From: Verrucomicrobiales bacterium
GTDB taxonomy: Bacteria > Verrucomicrobiota > Verrucomicrobiia > Verrucomicrobiales > DEV007
Direction: 5' to 3'
Assembly: GCA_028281705.1 (NCBI GenBank)
Contig: JANQJH010000327.1
Location: 1 to 42,490, forward strand
DNA length: 42,490 nt
Part shown: piece after piece, positions 41,197 through 42,490 of the stretch
Layout of the letters: every line of letters begins with the position of its first letter
Position numbering within the stretch: position 1 is the stretch's first letter
Translations under genes and position numbers: made by a program
The notes under the pieces: generated by a model
Seen by the model: the letters and a program-made list of their open reading frames with translations, nothing else
Database searches by the model: none
What the model was told of the DNA's origin: nothing

Positions 41197-42490
41197 CTAG
41201 AGTTCGTTGAGGAGTCGTTCGTGGATGCCGCCAAAACCGCCGTTGCTGAGAACGACGATGGTGTCGCCCTCTTGGGCGAGTCCTTTCAAGCGGGTGATGA
41301 TAGCGTCGACATCCCGTTCATAAAAGGCTTCCTTGCCTCGGGCTCGAATGGCCCGAACGACGGCTTCAGGATCGAGTCGGTCTTCGGGGGCGAATTTTTC
41401 CGGAGCCGAGATGGGAGGGATGATTGCGCCATCGCTGAGAGCGAGGGCCTCACCGAGTTCGGTTTGGAAAATGTTACGCTGTGAGGTGTTTGAGCGCGGC
41501 TCGAAGACGGCCCAGAGATGGCCATTTTGATAGATGCGCCGCAGGCCTTGGAGCGCTTGGGCAATGGCCGTCGGGTGATGGCCGAAGTCATCAATGATGC
41601 GGATGCCCCGGACCTCTCCCCGGAGTTCCTGGCGCCGGGCAATTCCCTCGAACTTTGAGAGTGAAGATTGGACACACTTGGCAGAAAGGCCGGCATGCCT
41701 GGCGGCGGACACTGCCATGGCGGCGTTGCGCACATTGAACTCGCCCGCCATGGGGACTTCGTAGCGTTCCCCGGCCAGGCTGAAGGCCGAGCCCGTTTGC
41801 TCGTAGCTGACATCGACGATTCTCCGGTCGCAGTTTGCGGCGAAACCGACCCGGCTGACGGGAGCGGGGGCCGTCTCGGCCACGTCGAGGCAGTTGGGGT
41901 CGTCGCCATTGATGAAGGCGATCCCGTTCCGTGGGACGACGTTGAGGAGGCGCCGGAAGGACAGTTTGATATCGTCGAGGCTATCAAAGATGTCGGCGTG
42001 ATCGAACTCGATATTGTTGATGATGACGACCTCGGGCAGGTAGTGGAGAAACTTGGATCGCTTGTCAAAAAAGGCGGTGTCGTATTCGTCGCCTTCAAGG
42101 ACGGTGAAGGCGCTTGAGGTAAAGCGCGCGCCCATCCCGAGGTTCTTGGGAAGTCCGCCGATCATGAAACTCGGATCCAGATCGTTGTCTAACATGATCC
42201 AAGCAAGAAGGGAGCTGGTGGTCGTTTTGCCATGGGTGCCGGAGACGACATAGTTGCTCTTGCCTCGAAGGAACTCTGTCTTGAGGATTTCCGGGAGGGA
42301 AACGTAGAGCAATTTGCGCTCGAGAACGGCCTCGGCCTCTTCGTTGCCCCGGCTAATGGCATTGCCGATGATCACCTGGTCGGCGTCCGGGGGAATATTC
42401 TCGGGGGAGTAACCGGAGGCGATGTGGATGCCTTGGTCTAACAGGAAGGTGGACATTGGCGGGTAGACATGGGCATCAGACCCGGTGACC
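41197..42490 (-). CDS. mpl: UDP-N-acetylmuramate:L-alanyl-gamma-D-glutamyl-meso-diaminopimelate ligase, 5' end outside window
   Basis: Mpl reattaches the recycled murein tripeptide to UDP-MurNAc with ATP, a peptidoglycan salvage step in the cytosol. The frame continues past the ATG at 42456 to the right edge and reads Val-Thr-Gly-Ser-Asp-Ala-His-Val-Tyr-Pro-Pro-Met-Ser-Thr, the conserved N-terminal segment of the Mpl family, so that ATG is internal and about 25-30 residues are missing. Visible motifs are the ATP loop Gly-Thr-His-Gly-Lys-Thr-Thr-Thr, Glu-Gly-Asp-Glu-Tyr-Asp-Thr-Ala, Asn-Ile-Glu-Phe-Asp-His-Ala-Asp and Asp-Phe-Gly-His-His-Pro-Thr-Ala. It is cotranscribed with the M14 peptidase gene (3-bp gap). 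Confidence 0.93.
   Translation of the reverse strand, partial: VTGSDAHVYPPMSTFLLDQGIHIASGYSPENIPPDADQVIIGNAISRGNEEAEAVLERKLLYVSLPEILKTEFLRGKSNYVVSGTHGKTTTSSLLAWIMLDNDLDPSFMIGGLPKNLGMGARFTSSAFTVLEGDEYDTAFFDKRSKFLHYLPEVVIINNIEFDHADIFDSLDDIKLSFRRLLNVVPRNGIAFINGDDPNCLDVAETAPAPVSRVGFAANCDRRIVDVSYEQTGSAFSLAGERYEVPMAGEFNVRNAAMAVSAARHAGLSAKCVQSSLSKFEGIARRQELRGEVRGIRIIDDFGHHPTAIAQALQGLRRIYQNGHLWAVFEPRSNTSQRNIFQTELGEALALSDGAIIPPISAPEKFAPEDRLDPEAVVRAIRARGKEAFYERDVDAIITRLKGLAQEGDTIVVLSNGGFGGIHERLLNEL

Noticed and set aside
42454-42456. ATG as the start of mpl
   Set aside because: The frame continues upstream to the window edge with conserved Mpl N-terminal residues (Val-Thr-Gly-Ser-Asp...Tyr-Pro-Pro-Met), so this Met is internal and the gene is cut by the window.

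Overview
The window looks like a chromosomal segment of a high-GC (roughly 60% by eye) member of the PVC superphylum, most likely Verrucomicrobiota. The main pointers are two copies of the secreted DUF1501 + PSCyt1/PSCyt2/DUF1553 (planctomycete-type cytochrome c) gene pair, VWA-domain genes typical of aerotolerance-like (Bat) clusters, and a protein with verrucomicrobial-style repeated beta-domains. This placement is inferred from gene content; I could not run a phylogeny. No rRNA, tRNA or CRISPR array was recognised.

Layout. 1-476: 3' part of a DUF6580-like membrane protein cut by the window edge. 510-6364 (+): a complete pyruvate dehydrogenase operon (pdhA, pdhB, pdhC, lpdA) followed 18 bp later by a MoxR AAA+ ATPase. 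6480-9116 (+): a secreted metallophosphatase and tcdA, a tRNA ct6A-forming E1-like enzyme. 9179-15304 (-): a visibly lower-GC two-gene island, a TIR-domain protein followed by a 1553-residue membrane-anchored STAND NTPase (nSTAND1 type) with coiled coil and C-terminal SH3-like domains. This is the best candidate for an undescribed conflict/defence system here. 15539-20474 (-): DUF1553/DUF1501 pair plus a secreted beta-sandwich protein. 20538-25241 (-): two VWA proteins and two unrecognised partners, resembling a Bat-type membrane complex whose expected MoxR chaperone sits 14 kb away behind lpdA. 25324-27558 (+): serS and tilS, followed by a repeat-rich gap. 27674-31600 (-): second DUF1553/DUF1501 pair. 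31666-31923 (+): a small PLDc_N-type membrane protein.

31920-40104 (-) is a tightly packed lipid-degradation operon, transcribed patatin-like lipase, PaaK-like adenylate-forming ligase, thiolase, fused enoyl-CoA hydratase/3-hydroxyacyl-CoA dehydrogenase, acyl-CoA dehydrogenase; the first four genes are joined by ATGA stop/start overlaps. Together they could release fatty acids, activate them and carry out a full beta-oxidation turn, feeding acetyl-CoA toward the same pool as the PDH complex. 40399-42490 (-): an M14-family zinc carboxypeptidase and mpl (cut by the right edge), which together suggest peptidoglycan-tripeptide recycling.

Most of the window is compactly coded; no gap exceeds 300 bp. 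The two most structured gaps (27559-27673 and 40105-40398) share a short dispersed repeat and contain hairpins.
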